A stretch of DNA of 58,871 nt from Thiothrix sp. (GTDB lineage Bacteria; Pseudomonadota; Gammaproteobacteria; Thiotrichales; Thiotrichaceae): positions 1-58,871 of the forward strand of contig JAGRJD010000032.1 in NCBI GenBank assembly GCA_020442915.1. Direction: 5' to 3'. A program made the translations under genes and the position numbers. Under the pieces are notes generated by a model. It saw only the letters and a program-made list of their open reading frames with translations, did no database searches and was not told the DNA's origin. This document shows, piece by piece, positions 38,429-47,294 of this stretch (positions are counted from its first letter, which is position 1; every line of letters starts with the position of its first letter).

Positions 38429-39415
38429 ATGGACAACAAACTGCTGCCAGGCCCTGCGGCCCGGCCCTACCGGATCGGTTTCCTGCTGATCGATGGATTC
38501 GGCCTGATGTCCTATTCCGCCACCCTTGAGCCGCTGCGGGCGGCCAATCTGCTGGCCGGCAAAATACTGTATGAAATTCATCATCTGCCGGCAGCCGGGG
38601 CGCGTGCCACCAGTTCCAGTGGTGCCATCATTCGTGCCAATGCCCAGGTGGGGGAGCAGGTGGATTTCGATCTGATGCTGGTGGTCGCTGGTGGCGATCC
38701 GTTCAGCTTCCGGGATGAACGCCTGTTTCAGTGGCTGCGCCATCTGTCCCGACGCCGTATCTGGCTCGGGGGCGTCTCCGGCGGCCCGGTCATTCTGGCC
38801 CGGGCCGGCCTCCTGAGGGGACGGCGTGCCACGGTACACTGGGAGCATGCGCCCACCATGACCGAGCTGTTTCCGGACCTGCTGCTGGAAAAAACCCTGT
38901 ATGTCATGGACCATGACCGCATGACCTGTGCCGGTGGCACTGCACCACTGGACATGATGCACGCCCTGATCACCGGGCATCACGGCATCCACTTTGCCCG
39001 CCAGGTCTGTGACTGGTTCATGCACACGGAAATCCGTCCCTCCGGCAATCCCCAGCGTGCCGGGCTGGCTGAACGCTATCACACCCACCACCCGGCCCTG
39101 CTGTCCACCATCGAGCTGATGCAGAACAATCTCGCCATACCACTGGACCTGCCCCAGCTGGCAAGACTGGCCAGCCTCACTACACGCCAGCTCAACCGTC
39201 TGTTTCATGACAAGCTGCACCAGAGCACCATGGCCTTCTACCGCGACCTGCGTCTGGAAAAGGCCCGCAACCTGCTGCTGCAGTCCCCGTTGTCCATCAC
39301 CCGCATTGCCCTGGCGACCGGGTTCGGCAGCTCGGCCCACTTCTCGCAGGCTTACCGGACAAAATACGGAGAGAAGCCTTCGGTGCTGCGGGGACGACGG
39401 ATCAGACAGGACTGA
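38429..39415 (+). CDS. GlxA-family AraC-type transcriptional regulator (GbdR/SouR-like)
   Basis: 328 residues. The N-terminal ~195 residues form a class I glutamine amidotransferase-like (DJ-1/PfpI) domain (GFLLIDGFGLMSYSATLEPLRAANLL). The C-terminal ~95 residues hold two AraC helix-turn-helix motifs (LPQLARLASLTTRQLNRLF; ITRIALATGFGSSAHFSQAYRTKYG). The nucleophilic-elbow position reads GGVSGGPVILA, without the cysteine of active enzymes, fitting a ligand sensor. In Pseudomonas the relatives GbdR and SouR activate glycine-betaine and sarcosine catabolism, and divergence from sox supports that role here. Confidence 0.87.
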   Translation: MDNKLLPGPAARPYRIGFLLIDGFGLMSYSATLEPLRAANLLAGKILYEIHHLPAAGARATSSSGAIIRANAQVGEQVDFDLMLVVAGGDPFSFRDERLFQWLRHLSRRRIWLGGVSGGPVILARAGLLRGRRATVHWEHAPTMTELFPDLLLEKTLYVMDHDRMTCAGGTAPLDMMHALITGHHGIHFARQVCDWFMHTEIRPSGNPQRAGLAERYHTHHPALLSTIELMQNNLAIPLDLPQLARLASLTTRQLNRLFHDKLHQSTMAFYRDLRLEKARNLLLQSPLSITRIALATGFGSSAHFSQAYRTKYGEKPSVLRGRRIRQD

Positions 39416-39436
39416 AAACAGAAAAAAGGGGGGCAT

Positions 39437-39462
39437 AAAAAAAGGGTGCCGCAGCACCCTTT
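39437..39462 (-). terminator. Rho-independent terminator of the porin gene
   Basis: A 9-bp stem AAAGGGTGC / GCACCCTTT with a CGCA loop; on the minus strand it is followed by seven T. It lies 27 nt after the porin stop codon and 22 nt after the end of the convergent regulator gene, which it may also help terminate. Confidence 0.9.
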
Positions 39463-39488
39463 CCTGATTCTTCCGCTATGACTGCAGA

Positions 39489-40382
39489 TCAGAAGTCATA
39501 CTTCAGTGCTGCACGAGCATGGGTCACATCATTGTCGAAGTCACTGTACTCAAACCATACGGTGGTCTTTTCGCCCAACGGCAGAGCATAACCAATGGCC
39601 CAAGGTGTGGTCTTATCGCCGATATCCGGATTGACCTGGCCGATATTGACATAAGCACCGGCATAAGCGAAGTGGGTACTGACGCTGTTGTCATCGCCAT
39701 GACCGAAGTAGGACACAGCGGCATCCAGACCGGCAAACTTGCCACCGGCACCAACGGTCCACAGCGGATCATCACCGGTACCGCTCGGGCCATCGGTATC
39801 ACGCACTGCGGCGGTCAGCCTGATCTTGGACTGCTCGGGGCCGAATTTACCGCCAATACCCAGCTCATAACCGTCGCCATGCTCTTCATCGCCGGCATAG
39901 CCGGTCGCACCGACGCTGACATTACCGAAGGTGCCGTCATAGCTGATGGCATCACCGGTACGGAAACTGGTATCACCCAGACAGGGCAGACAGGTATCCC
40001 AGTTACCCTGGTCGGTCAGCTCCTGACCGAAATTGTAGAAAGTATGGTAGTCCTGACCCAGACGGACACGGCCCCAAGCACCTTTCAGACCGACATAGGC
40101 CTTGCGGGTGCTCGTGGCACCGTTGCCATTGTCGGAAGAGTCGGTATCAACACCGAATTCATAGTGGCCAAAAGCCGTCAGGTCTTTGTTGATCTCGGTT
40201 TGAGCCTTGAAACCCAAGCGTGAAGCATAATTGCGCAGAGAGGTATTGGTGTCGTTACCGTCATCGGCAACATCAATACCGACACGGATACTGCCGTAGT
40301 AAGAGGCTTCAGCAAAAGCAGTACCGGAGACTGCACTCAGAGACGCCATCAGCATGGCGATAGTCAAACTTTTCATCTTCAT
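39489..40382 (-). CDS. Gram-negative outer-membrane porin
   Basis: 297 residues. Signal peptide MKMKSLTIAMLMASLSAVSGTAFA, then mature EASYYGSIRVGIDV. Alternating strand patterns with GHYEFGVDTDS, STRKAYVGLKGAWGRVRLGQD and SVGATGYAG match general trimeric porins of the Porin_4 type. A short C-terminal ..RAALKYDF ends in Phe, the BAM recognition residue. The pair WDTCLPCLGD in a likely loop could form a disulfide. It forms a diffusion channel for small solutes. ATG 40382 is preferred over the upstream frame because it starts a signal peptide. Monocistronic. Confidence 0.92.
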   Translation of the reverse strand: MKMKSLTIAMLMASLSAVSGTAFAEASYYGSIRVGIDVADDGNDTNTSLRNYASRLGFKAQTEINKDLTAFGHYEFGVDTDSSDNGNGATSTRKAYVGLKGAWGRVRLGQDYHTFYNFGQELTDQGNWDTCLPCLGDTSFRTGDAISYDGTFGNVSVGATGYAGDEEHGDGYELGIGGKFGPEQSKIRLTAAVRDTDGPSGTGDDPLWTVGAGGKFAGLDAAVSYFGHGDDNSVSTHFAYAGAYVNIGQVNPDIGDKTTPWAIGYALPLGEKTTVWFEYSDFDNDVTHARAALKYDF

Positions 40383-40695
40383 AGTATTTTCCCATTCCAC
40401 CGTTGCATAAACGCAGCGAACTGTATTATAAAGCCAACACTTTCCTGACACAATTGTTCATCGTGCAGTTTTTTGTACGGACCTGAAATCTCCTGATAAA
40501 TCACATCCTTCCACCCATCAGAAAGTCACTTTCCACCTAGGAGTTGCGCCGTTTAAGCGCTGTTTACCCGTAGTTTTACCCTTTTCAGGCCTTTCTTACA
40601 ACAGGCAGGCCCCATCCTGACCTTAACAAAAACCAATTCCTTACGTTTCAGTAAATTACTTGACGTTAACGTCAAGCAACATTACCATCCGGCTT
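40383..40695. other. Divergent intergenic region between porin and MerR gene
   Basis: This 313-bp AT-richer region is not predicted to code. It must hold the porin promoter and the MerR-operon promoter. Besides the operator listed separately, a degenerate version TTACGTTTCAGTAA lies at about 40641-40654. Confidence 0.55.
40660..40675. promoter_or_regulatory. Perfect 16-bp palindromic operator in front of the MerR/beta-oxidation operon
   Basis: TTGACGTTAACGTCAA reads identically on both strands and ends 20 nt before ATG 40696. Its TTGACG half could serve as a -35 element, with TACCAT at 40684 as a weak -10 (18-bp gap). The sequence is close to the TTTACGTTTACGTAAA-type sites of LiuR, a MerR regulator of branched-chain and acyl-CoA catabolism, so autoregulation is likely (inference). 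Confidence 0.7.
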
Positions 40696-41157
40696 ATGGA
40701 AACGAAAAAGCAACAACTCTGGACCATTTCTGACCTGAGCGACGAGTTCGGCCTCAGCCAGCGCGCCATCCGCTTTTATGAAAACAAGGGCCTGCTCAAC
40801 CCCCAGCGTCTGGGAGTCAACCGGGTCTACAACTATCAGGACAAGGCCCGACTGAAACTGATCCTGCGTGGCAAACGGCTGGGATTTTCCCTGGATGACA
40901 TCCGGGAGTTCATTGCACTTTACGATGCAGCACTGGACCCGGAGCAGCAGGAGCAGCTGCATTACCTGCTGAAGCTGGTACAAAGCCGCCTGCAACAGCT
41001 GAAAAAGCAACAGGAAGACCTGAACGCCACCATCAACGAACTCGGCAGCATCGAACAGGAATGCCTTTTCCATATCCGTCAGGCAGGGCAGGCATGCAAA
41101 CCGGCACCTGAAGAACCCCAGGCCTCACCCAAACCAACCATTGGAGAATCCGAATGA
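40696..41157 (+). CDS. MerR-family regulator (LiuR-like)
   Basis: 153 residues. The N-terminal winged helix is typical of MerR (WTISDLSDEFGLSQRAIRFYENKGLL, then RVYNYQDKARLKLILRGKRLGFSLDDIREFI). A long dimerisation helix follows (LHYLLKLVQSRLQQLKKQQEDLNATINELG). One cysteine near 120 and another near 133 (ECLFHIRQAGQAC) do not form a metal motif. The C-terminus is short and proline-rich. Translation start 40696 lacks an obvious Shine-Dalgarno sequence. Its stop overlaps the thiolase ATG by 4 nt, so it is the first gene of the beta-oxidation operon. The ligand is likely an acyl-CoA or derived metabolite, by analogy to LiuR. Confidence 0.85.
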   Translation: METKKQQLWTISDLSDEFGLSQRAIRFYENKGLLNPQRLGVNRVYNYQDKARLKLILRGKRLGFSLDDIREFIALYDAALDPEQQEQLHYLLKLVQSRLQQLKKQQEDLNATINELGSIEQECLFHIRQAGQACKPAPEEPQASPKPTIGESE

Positions 41158-42278
41158 AAAATGTTGTGATTGCAGGCTATGTCCGCACCCCGTTCACGAT
41201 GGCCAGAAAAGGGGCACTTGCCAGGGTCCGGCCCGATGACCTTGCAGCTGCTGCTGTCCGGGGACTGCTGGCAAAAACCGGGGTGGATGGCACAGAAATC
41301 GAGGACCTGGTACTGGGCTGCGCCTTCCCCGAGGGGGAGCAGGGCTTCAATATGGCCCGTCTGGTGGTACTGATGGCCGACCTGCCGATAGCCGTGGCCG
41401 GCGTCACCCTCAACCGTTTCTGCGGCTCCTCCATGCAGGCCATTCATCAAGCGGCGGGTGCGATACAAATGAACGCCGGACATGCCTTTATCTGTGCCGG
41501 CGTCGAATCCATGAGCCGGGTTCCGATGCCGGGCTTCAATCCTTCACCCAATCCCGTCCTGTACCAGGAAAGACCGGAAGCCTATATCAGCATGGGCATT
41601 ACCGCTGAAAATCTGGCTAAAAAATACAGCATCTCCCGTCAGGAACAGGAAGCCCTTGCGGTTGTCAGCCATCAGAAAGCCGCTGCTGCGCAGGCTGCCG
41701 GCCGGTTTGATGATGAAATCATCGCCGTCGGTGAGGTCACCCAGGATGGCTGTATCCGCCCGGAGACCACCGCCGATACCCTGGCGGGACTGAAACTGGC
41801 CTTTGACGAACAGGGCAGCGTGACCGCCGGCACCTCCTCCCCGCTGACTGATGGTGCCGCCGCCGCCCTGGTCTGCAGTGAGGAGTTCGCCAAAGCCAAC
41901 GGCCTGCCGGTGCTGGCGCGCATCAAAAGCGTGGCCGTGGCCGGCTGTGCGCCGGAAATCATGGGCATCGGCCCGGTCAATGCCACCCTCAAGGCGCTGG
42001 CCCGTGCCGGCCTCAAGGCAGCCGACCTTGACCTCATCGAGCTGAACGAAGCCTTTGCCGCCCAGGCCATTCCCTGTGTCCGCGACCTGGGGCTGGACAT
42101 GGCCCGCATCAATCTGGACGGCGGGGCCATTGCCCTCGGTCATCCACTCGGAGCCACCGGAGCACGCATCACCGGCAAGGTAGCCGCCCTGCTGAAACGT
42201 GAAGGCAAACAGTTCGGCCTCGCCACCCAGTGCATCGGCGGCGGCCAGGGTATTGCAACCATACTGGAGGCCGTGTAA
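41154..42278 (+). CDS. fadA: Acetyl-CoA C-acyltransferase (thiolase)
   Basis: 374 residues. Nucleophile Cys90 in LNRFCGSSMQAIHQAA, the GHPLGATGAR histidine motif, and the second catalytic cysteine in CIGGGQG near the end. It performs the last beta-oxidation step, cleaving 3-ketoacyl-CoA with CoA. It overlaps the MerR gene by 4 nt and the next gene by 1 nt (TAATG). The gene order with a FadN-type fusion resembles fadNAE of Bacillus rather than the E. coli fadBA pair, so the symbol is by function. Confidence 0.92.
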   Translation: MKNVVIAGYVRTPFTMARKGALARVRPDDLAAAAVRGLLAKTGVDGTEIEDLVLGCAFPEGEQGFNMARLVVLMADLPIAVAGVTLNRFCGSSMQAIHQAAGAIQMNAGHAFICAGVESMSRVPMPGFNPSPNPVLYQERPEAYISMGITAENLAKKYSISRQEQEALAVVSHQKAAAAQAAGRFDDEIIAVGEVTQDGCIRPETTADTLAGLKLAFDEQGSVTAGTSSPLTDGAAAALVCSEEFAKANGLPVLARIKSVAVAGCAPEIMGIGPVNATLKALARAGLKAADLDLIELNEAFAAQAIPCVRDLGLDMARINLDGGAIALGHPLGATGARITGKVAALLKREGKQFGLATQCIGGGQGIATILEAV

Positions 42279-44605
42279 TGGAAATCCGTAAAGTTGCCGT
42301 CATCGGCGCCGGCGTCATGGGGGCCGGCATCGCCGCCCACATCGCCAATGCCGGGGTGCCGGTGGTACTGCTGGACATCGTGCCGCCGGCAGCAGAAAAC
42401 CGTAATACCCTCGCTGAAGGAGCCGTGCAGAAGCTGCTCAAGTCCGATCCGGCAGCCTTCATGCATCCACGCAATGCCAGGCTGGTCACCACCGGCAATC
42501 TGGAAGATGATCTGGCGCTGGTCGCCGATTGTGACTGGATCATCGAGGCCATTATCGAGCGTCTGGACCTGAAACAGGACCTCTATCAACGGCTGGATCA
42601 GGTCCGGCGCGCCGATGCCGTGGTGTCTTCCAATACCTCCACCATTCCGCTCCAGGCGCTGGTCGCCGGGTTGCCGGAAAATTTTGCCAAAAATTTCCTG
42701 ATCACCCACTTTTTCAACCCCCCGCGCTACATGCGTCTGCTGGAAATCACCGGTGGAGAAAAAACCAGACCGGAAGCCCTTGAGGCCGTGAGCCGCTTCT
42801 GTGACCACAAGCTGGGCAAGGGGGTAATCCACTGCAAGGATACCCCGGCTTTCATCGCCAATCGTATCGGCATTTTCTGGATGCAGGTCGCGGTGCTGGA
42901 AGCCATGGAAATGGGGCTCAGTGTGGAAGCAGCCGATGCGGTCATGGGCAAACCGGTCGGGGTTCCCAAAACCGGTGTGTTCGGACTGCTGGACCTGGTG
43001 GGTATCGACCTGATGCCGCACCTGATGAAAAGCATGCTGGATGCCCTGCCTGAAGGCGATGCCTTCCGCGCCAAGGCCGGCATGCCGGACCTGATCGCCA
43101 CCATGATCAGGGACGGCTATACCGGGCGCAAGGGCAAGGGTGGCTTTTACCGCCTCAACCGCAGTCATGGCCAGAAGCTCAAGGAGTCCATTGATCTGGC
43201 CAGCGGCGAATACCATGCCTCGGTCCCCGCCAACCTCGCCAGCGTCAAGGCATCAGCCCGGGGCGGGCTGGGCGCCCTGATCGGGCACCCGGATCAGGGC
43301 GGCCAGTATGCCTGGCGCGTGTTGTCACAGGTTCTGGCCTATGCTGCCGCACTGGTGCCGCAGATTGCGGATGACATCACCGCCGTCGACAAGGCCATGC
43401 GCCTGGGCTTCAACTGGAAATTCGGCCCCTTTGAGCTCATTGACCAGATTGGCGCCGCCCATTTTGCCGAAAAACTGGCCACTGATAATCAACCGGTTCC
43501 GGCACTGCTGCAGCAGGCGGCAGCAGCCGGCGGCTTTTACCGGGTACAGGACGGGCAGCTGGAATACCTGGACACGGCAGGGCCGTATCGCACACTGGAG
43601 CGGCCGGAGGGTGTGCTGCTGCTGGAAGACATCAAACGCGCCAGCCAGCCACTGCTGAAGAATGCCTCCGCCAGCCTGTGGGATATCGGCGATGGCGTGG
43701 TGTGTCTGGAATTCACCAGCAAGATGAATGCGCTTGATCCGCAGATTCTGGAACTGGCCATGCAGGCCATCCCGCTGGTCAAGAGCCGTTACAAGGCGCT
43801 GGTCATCTACAACGAAGGCAGTAATTTCTCCGTCGGAGCCAATCTCGGCCTGCTGCTGTTCTCGGCCAACATGGCCTCCTGGCAACAGATCGAATCCATG
43901 ATTGAGGCGGGCCAGAATACCTACACCGCGCTGCGCTATGCCCCCTTCCCGGTGGTCGGCGCACCATCCGGCATGGCACTCGGTGGTGGCTGTGAAATCC
44001 TGCTGCACTGTGATGCCGTGCAGGCCCATGCCGAAACCTACATGGGACTGGTGGAAGTCGGGGTCGGCCTGATTCCGGGTTGGGGCGGCTGCAAGGAAAT
44101 GCTGCAGCGCTGGGTCACCAATCCCAAGCGCCCCGGCGGCCCGATGCCCCCGGTGATCAAGTGTTTTGAAACCCTCAGCACTGCCACGGTGGCCAAGTCG
44201 GCCCAAGAGGCCCGTGACTACCTGTTCCTGCGCCCGCAGGACAGCATCACCATGAACCGTGAGCGCCTGCTGGCTGATGCCAAAGCCAGTGCCCTGCGTC
44301 TGGTGGAGGGCTATCAGCCGCCGGAACCAGTTGAAATCAGCCTGCCCGGCCCGACCGCACTGGCGGCCATGACCATGGCGGTTCATGACTTCCATACCAT
44401 GGGCCGGGCGACTGATCACGATGTCACGGTTTCACTGGCGCTGGCCGAAGTCCTGAGCGGTGGTGATACCGACATGACCGAAACCCTGGATGAGCAGGCA
44501 TTGCTGGCGCTGGAGCGCGAGCAGTTCATGCAGCTGCTGCACGACAACCACACGCTGGCACGCATGGAACACATGCTGGAAACCGGCAAGCCACTGAGGA
44601 ACTGA
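42278..44605 (+). CDS. fadN: 3-hydroxyacyl-CoA dehydrogenase / enoyl-CoA hydratase (FadN type)
   Basis: 775 residues. The dehydrogenase domain comes first (VAVIGAGVMGAGIAAHIANAG at 6-26; SSNTSTIPL; HFFNPPRYMRLLEI; GKGGFY), and the hydratase domain is C-terminal (MALGGGCEILLHCDAV and MGLVEVGVGLIPGWGG, each with its catalytic Glu). This is the order of FadN-like proteins and the reverse of E. coli FadB. It hydrates trans-2-enoyl-CoA and oxidises the 3-hydroxy product with NAD+. The acyl-CoA dehydrogenase gene starts 2 nt later. Confidence 0.92.
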   Translation: MEIRKVAVIGAGVMGAGIAAHIANAGVPVVLLDIVPPAAENRNTLAEGAVQKLLKSDPAAFMHPRNARLVTTGNLEDDLALVADCDWIIEAIIERLDLKQDLYQRLDQVRRADAVVSSNTSTIPLQALVAGLPENFAKNFLITHFFNPPRYMRLLEITGGEKTRPEALEAVSRFCDHKLGKGVIHCKDTPAFIANRIGIFWMQVAVLEAMEMGLSVEAADAVMGKPVGVPKTGVFGLLDLVGIDLMPHLMKSMLDALPEGDAFRAKAGMPDLIATMIRDGYTGRKGKGGFYRLNRSHGQKLKESIDLASGEYHASVPANLASVKASARGGLGALIGHPDQGGQYAWRVLSQVLAYAAALVPQIADDITAVDKAMRLGFNWKFGPFELIDQIGAAHFAEKLATDNQPVPALLQQAAAAGGFYRVQDGQLEYLDTAGPYRTLERPEGVLLLEDIKRASQPLLKNASASLWDIGDGVVCLEFTSKMNALDPQILELAMQAIPLVKSRYKALVIYNEGSNFSVGANLGLLLFSANMASWQQIESMIEAGQNTYTALRYAPFPVVGAPSGMALGGGCEILLHCDAVQAHAETYMGLVEVGVGLIPGWGGCKEMLQRWVTNPKRPGGPMPPVIKCFETLSTATVAKSAQEARDYLFLRPQDSITMNRERLLADAKASALRLVEGYQPPEPVEISLPGPTALAAMTMAVHDFHTMGRATDHDVTVSLALAEVLSGGDTDMTETLDEQALLALEREQFMQLLHDNHTLARMEHMLETGKPLRN

Positions 44606-44607
44606 TC

Positions 44608-46398
44608 ATGCCTGTTTACAATGCTCCCCTGCGCGACCTGCGCTTTGTCTACAATGAACTGTTTGATGGCAGCAACCTGCAGCAGCTGCCGGGTTACGAG
44701 GATGCCAGCCCCGATCTGGTCGACGCCGTACTGGAAGAAGCGGGCCGCTTCTGCGAGAACGAACTGCTGCCCCTGAATCAGCTCGGTGATCAGGAAGGCT
44801 GCCGCTTCGAGGAGGGCCGGGTTTTGGTTCCCGGCGGTTTCAAGCCCGCTTATGATGCCTATTATGAAAACGGCTATGGTGCCCTGACAGCACCGACCGA
44901 ATACGGTGGCCAGGGCCTGCCCAAAACCCTCGGGTTCATGGTCGAGGAAATCCTCTGCTCCACCAACATGGCCTTTGCCATGTATCCGGGCCTCACGGAC
45001 GGTGCCTGCCGGGCCATTGAAGCCTTCGGTTCCGAGGCACTGAAAGCCACCTACCTGCCCCACATGATTGACGGCAGCTGGAGCGGGGTCATGTGCCTGA
45101 CCGAGGCCCATTGCGGTACGGATCTGGGCCTGCTGCGCACAAAAGCAGAGGCCGGTGAAAACGACAGCTGGCGCATCAGCGGCTCGAAAATCTTCATCAG
45201 TGCCGGTGAGCACGAGATGAGTGACAACATCATCTATCTGGTGCTGGCCCGGGCACCGGACGCTCCTGAAGGCATCAAGGGTATCAGCCTGTTCCTGGTC
45301 CCCAAGTTCCAGGTCGGAGCCGACGGCACGCCGGGGGAGCGCAACGGGGTCAGCTGCGGCTCCATCGAGCACAAGATGGGCATTCACGGCAATTCCACCT
45401 GCGTGATGAACTTTGATCAGGCCACCGGCTATCTGGTCGGTACCCTGCACAAGGGCATGGCCGCCATGTTCGTGATGATGAACGCGGCCCGTCTGGGTGT
45501 GGGCATGCAGGGGCTGGGACTGGGTGAAGTCGCCTACCAGAATGCCGTCAATTATGCCCGTGAACGCCTGCAGGGGCGCGCACTCAAGGGAGCGGCCTTT
45601 CCGGACAGGCCGGCGGATCCGCTCATGGTGCACCCGGATGTGCGCCGCATGCTGCTGACCATGCGCGCCTATACCGAAGGCAATCGTGCCTTGAGCATCT
45701 GGGTGGCGCGGGCACTGGATACCGCCAGCCACGCGACCGATGAACAGCAGCGTCAGGATGCCGATGCCTTTGTGGCCCTGATGACCCCGATAGTGAAGGC
45801 CTTCATGACCGACTGCGGTTCCGAGATTGCCAATACGGCCCTGCAGGTTTACGGCGGCCATGGCTATATCCGCGAATGGGGCATGGAGCAGTTCGTGCGC
45901 GATGCCCGCATCACCCAGATCTACGAAGGGGCCAACGGCGTACAGGCACTGGACCTGGTCGGGCGCAAACTGCCGGAAAAGATGGGGCGCAACCTGCGTC
46001 CGTTCTTCCATGAAGTGGCCGCTTATCTTGAGCAGAAAAGCCACGATGACCGTGCCGAACTGCAGCCACTGATCATGGGGCTGGCCAAAGCCTTTGGCCG
46101 CCTGCAGACCGTCACCGGCTGGATCGCCCTGCAGGGGCTGAAAAACCCCGAAGAGGCGGCTGGTGCGTCCAGTGACTACCTGCGCCTGTTTGCACTGGTG
46201 GCACTGGGCTACCTGTGGCTGCGCATGGCAGAAGTGGCTCTGGAACAGCGTACGGGTGATGAGGCCCGCTTCTATCAGGCCAAGCTGGATACAGCCCGCT
46301 TTTTCTTTGAGCGCCTGCTACCCCAGACCGGCTCGCTCATGGCGGCCATTCTGTCCGGCTGTGGTAGCATGATGGACTTCAATCCCGAGGCCTTCTGA
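44608..46398 (+). CDS. Acyl-CoA dehydrogenase (FadE-like, with N-terminal extension)
   Basis: 596 residues. The ~40-residue extension MPVYNAPLRDLRFVYNEL precedes the acyl-CoA dehydrogenase fold, as in the longer proteobacterial and actinobacterial enzymes. Substrate/FAD motifs: VMCLTEAHCGTDL, KIFISAGEHEM and MGIHGNSTCVMNFD. Catalytic-site region: IYEGANGVQALDLVGRKL. A C-terminal helical extension (from about 480) is typical of this class. It makes the trans-2 double bond and passes electrons to ETF. Third structural gene of the operon. Confidence 0.92.
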   Translation: MPVYNAPLRDLRFVYNELFDGSNLQQLPGYEDASPDLVDAVLEEAGRFCENELLPLNQLGDQEGCRFEEGRVLVPGGFKPAYDAYYENGYGALTAPTEYGGQGLPKTLGFMVEEILCSTNMAFAMYPGLTDGACRAIEAFGSEALKATYLPHMIDGSWSGVMCLTEAHCGTDLGLLRTKAEAGENDSWRISGSKIFISAGEHEMSDNIIYLVLARAPDAPEGIKGISLFLVPKFQVGADGTPGERNGVSCGSIEHKMGIHGNSTCVMNFDQATGYLVGTLHKGMAAMFVMMNAARLGVGMQGLGLGEVAYQNAVNYARERLQGRALKGAAFPDRPADPLMVHPDVRRMLLTMRAYTEGNRALSIWVARALDTASHATDEQQRQDADAFVALMTPIVKAFMTDCGSEIANTALQVYGGHGYIREWGMEQFVRDARITQIYEGANGVQALDLVGRKLPEKMGRNLRPFFHEVAAYLEQKSHDDRAELQPLIMGLAKAFGRLQTVTGWIALQGLKNPEEAAGASSDYLRLFALVALGYLWLRMAEVALEQRTGDEARFYQAKLDTARFFFERLLPQTGSLMAAILSGCGSMMDFNPEAF

Positions 46399-46412
46399 GG
46401 AGAGCAGCCATC

Positions 46413-47207
46413 ATGCCACCGGTCGTCGATATCGCCATTCAGGAGCGCATCGCGTTCCTGACCCTGAACCGCCCGTCCTCGCTCAATGCCCTGGATGACC
46501 AGATGGCCTTTGCACTGCAGGCGCGCTGCCTCGCCCTGGCTGAGGATGACCGGGTTCGCTGTCTGGTCATCAGCGGTGCCGGTGAGCACTTCATGGCCGG
46601 TGGCGATATCGGCTACTTTGCCCGCTGCCTGGAACTGTCGCCGGAACAGCGCCGTCAGGAAGTGGAACGCATCATTGCTGCCATTCACAGCGCCATTACC
46701 GCCATCCGCACCATGCCCTGGCCGGTACTGGCTTCGGTACAGGGGGCAGTGGCCGGCTTCGGGCTCAGCCTGATGTCGGCCTGCGATCTGGTGATCGCAG
46801 CTGGCAACCTGCACATCACTTCCGCCTACAGCCAGCTCGGGGTCTCACCGGATGGTGGCCACACCTTCTTCCTGCCGCGCAGTATCGGCGATAAACGCGC
46901 CCGTGCCATGGTATTTCTGAACCAGCCCATGGATGCCGGGGAAGCACTCGCCAGCGGCCTGATCAATCAGGTGGTCGAACCGGAAGCACTCAAGACAGCC
47001 ACCCTGGCCATGGCCCGGCGCCTGTGCCAGACCCCGCAGCAGGCCATTGCCCGCTCCAAGGCCCTGTTCAACAGCGCGCTGAACCACTCACTGGAACAGC
47101 AGCTGGCTGCCGAACAGCAGGGCTTTGCGGACTGTGCCCTGACAACGGATTTTGCCGAAGGGGTGCAGGCGTTTCTGGAAAAGCGCAAACCGGCATTTAC
47201 CCCCTGA
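46413..47207 (+). CDS. Enoyl-CoA hydratase/isomerase-family protein (PaaG-like active site)
   Basis: 264 residues with the crotonase fold (LNRPSSLNALDD; ISGAGEHFMAGGDI). The two catalytic glutamates of hydratases are missing: GGGCE becomes GFGLS (Ser119), and the second site is SQLGVSPDGG. Asp147 in SPDGGHTFFLPR fits PaaG-like and Delta3,Delta2-enoyl-CoA isomerase-type enzymes. So it is more likely an isomerase (for example for unsaturated acyl-CoA) than a hydratase, which the FadN fusion already supplies. GAGGAGAGC ribosome site; last gene of the operon. A 7-bp hairpin without T run (47234-47253) follows. Confidence 0.85.
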   Translation: MPPVVDIAIQERIAFLTLNRPSSLNALDDQMAFALQARCLALAEDDRVRCLVISGAGEHFMAGGDIGYFARCLELSPEQRRQEVERIIAAIHSAITAIRTMPWPVLASVQGAVAGFGLSLMSACDLVIAAGNLHITSAYSQLGVSPDGGHTFFLPRSIGDKRARAMVFLNQPMDAGEALASGLINQVVEPEALKTATLAMARRLCQTPQQAIARSKALFNSALNHSLEQQLAAEQQGFADCALTTDFAEGVQAFLEKRKPAFTP

Positions 47208-47294
47208 AAACAGCCCCGGTTATCCGAATTTCTGTTTCAGTTCCACCTGAAACCGTAAACTGTCAGGGTGTCAATCCCAACCCCGATGGTAGCC

